From Planctomycetota bacterium (GTDB lineage: Bacteria; Planctomycetota; Planctomycetia; Planctomycetales; Planctomycetaceae): a stretch of 6,281 bases of DNA. Location: positions 1-6,281 of the forward strand of contig JAPOLP010000358.1 in assembly GCA_029977045.1 (NCBI GenBank), given 5' to 3'. Every line of letters starts with the position of its first letter. The stretch's first letter is position 1. The position numbers were made by a program, and so were the translations under genes. Under the pieces are notes generated by a model. It was given only the letters and a program-made list of their open reading frames with translations, was not told the DNA's origin and searched no databases. This document shows, piece after piece, positions 6,188-6,281 of the stretch.

Positions 6188-6281
6188 GACGCAGTACCTG
6201 TAACTCGTTGGTAATTCAGGAGAAACGGCGACTCGTAGACTTTCTGGCAACAAGCCACCGGTCACGATCTAACCGGGAAGC

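Overview
The window looks like a piece of a planctomycete chromosome, though this is an inference. The points in favour are a fairly high GC content, three genes whose products carry export signals, wide gene spacing, palindromic intergenic repeats and a secreted lactonase-family beta-propeller. The relic on the minus strand also resembles the long, multi-domain secreted hypothetical proteins common in that phylum. No species can be named from the sequence alone.

Layout. Two plus-strand genes occupy the left half. The first (50-988) encodes an exported SGNH/GDSL-like hydrolase with a clear Shine-Dalgarno sequence and signal peptide. The second (1321-3117) encodes an exported clan GH-A glycoside hydrolase with a C-terminal beta-sandwich region. 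The 332-base gap between them holds a pair of near-identical palindromic repeats in inverted orientation (1039-1068 and 1197-1226), an arrangement like a REP doublet or REPIN. A 24-base-arm imperfect hairpin (3132-3197) follows the glycoside hydrolase and separates it from the convergent minus-strand genes.

The right half is all minus strand. Reading leftwards from the right end, the order is: an 82-residue charged helical protein (6187-5939), tRNA-Ser(GGA) (5844-5758), a strong intrinsic terminator (5745-5697), an exported lactonase-family beta-propeller protein (5554-4397), and the decayed 3' part of a large gene (4293-3223). The decayed gene stays in one reading frame but is cut by a TGA and a TAA. 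Around both stops the protein reads as a continuous discoidin-like and jelly-roll-like sequence.

How they work together. The hydrolase, the glycoside hydrolase, the lactonase-like protein and the relic all look exported and may deal with carbohydrate or ester substrates outside the cytoplasm. No operon structure or shared regulator ties them together, so a joint pathway is only a guess. No defence system, mobile-element gene, CRISPR array or obvious new multi-gene system was found. The most notable items are the double-nonsense pseudogene and the two classes of intergenic palindrome.
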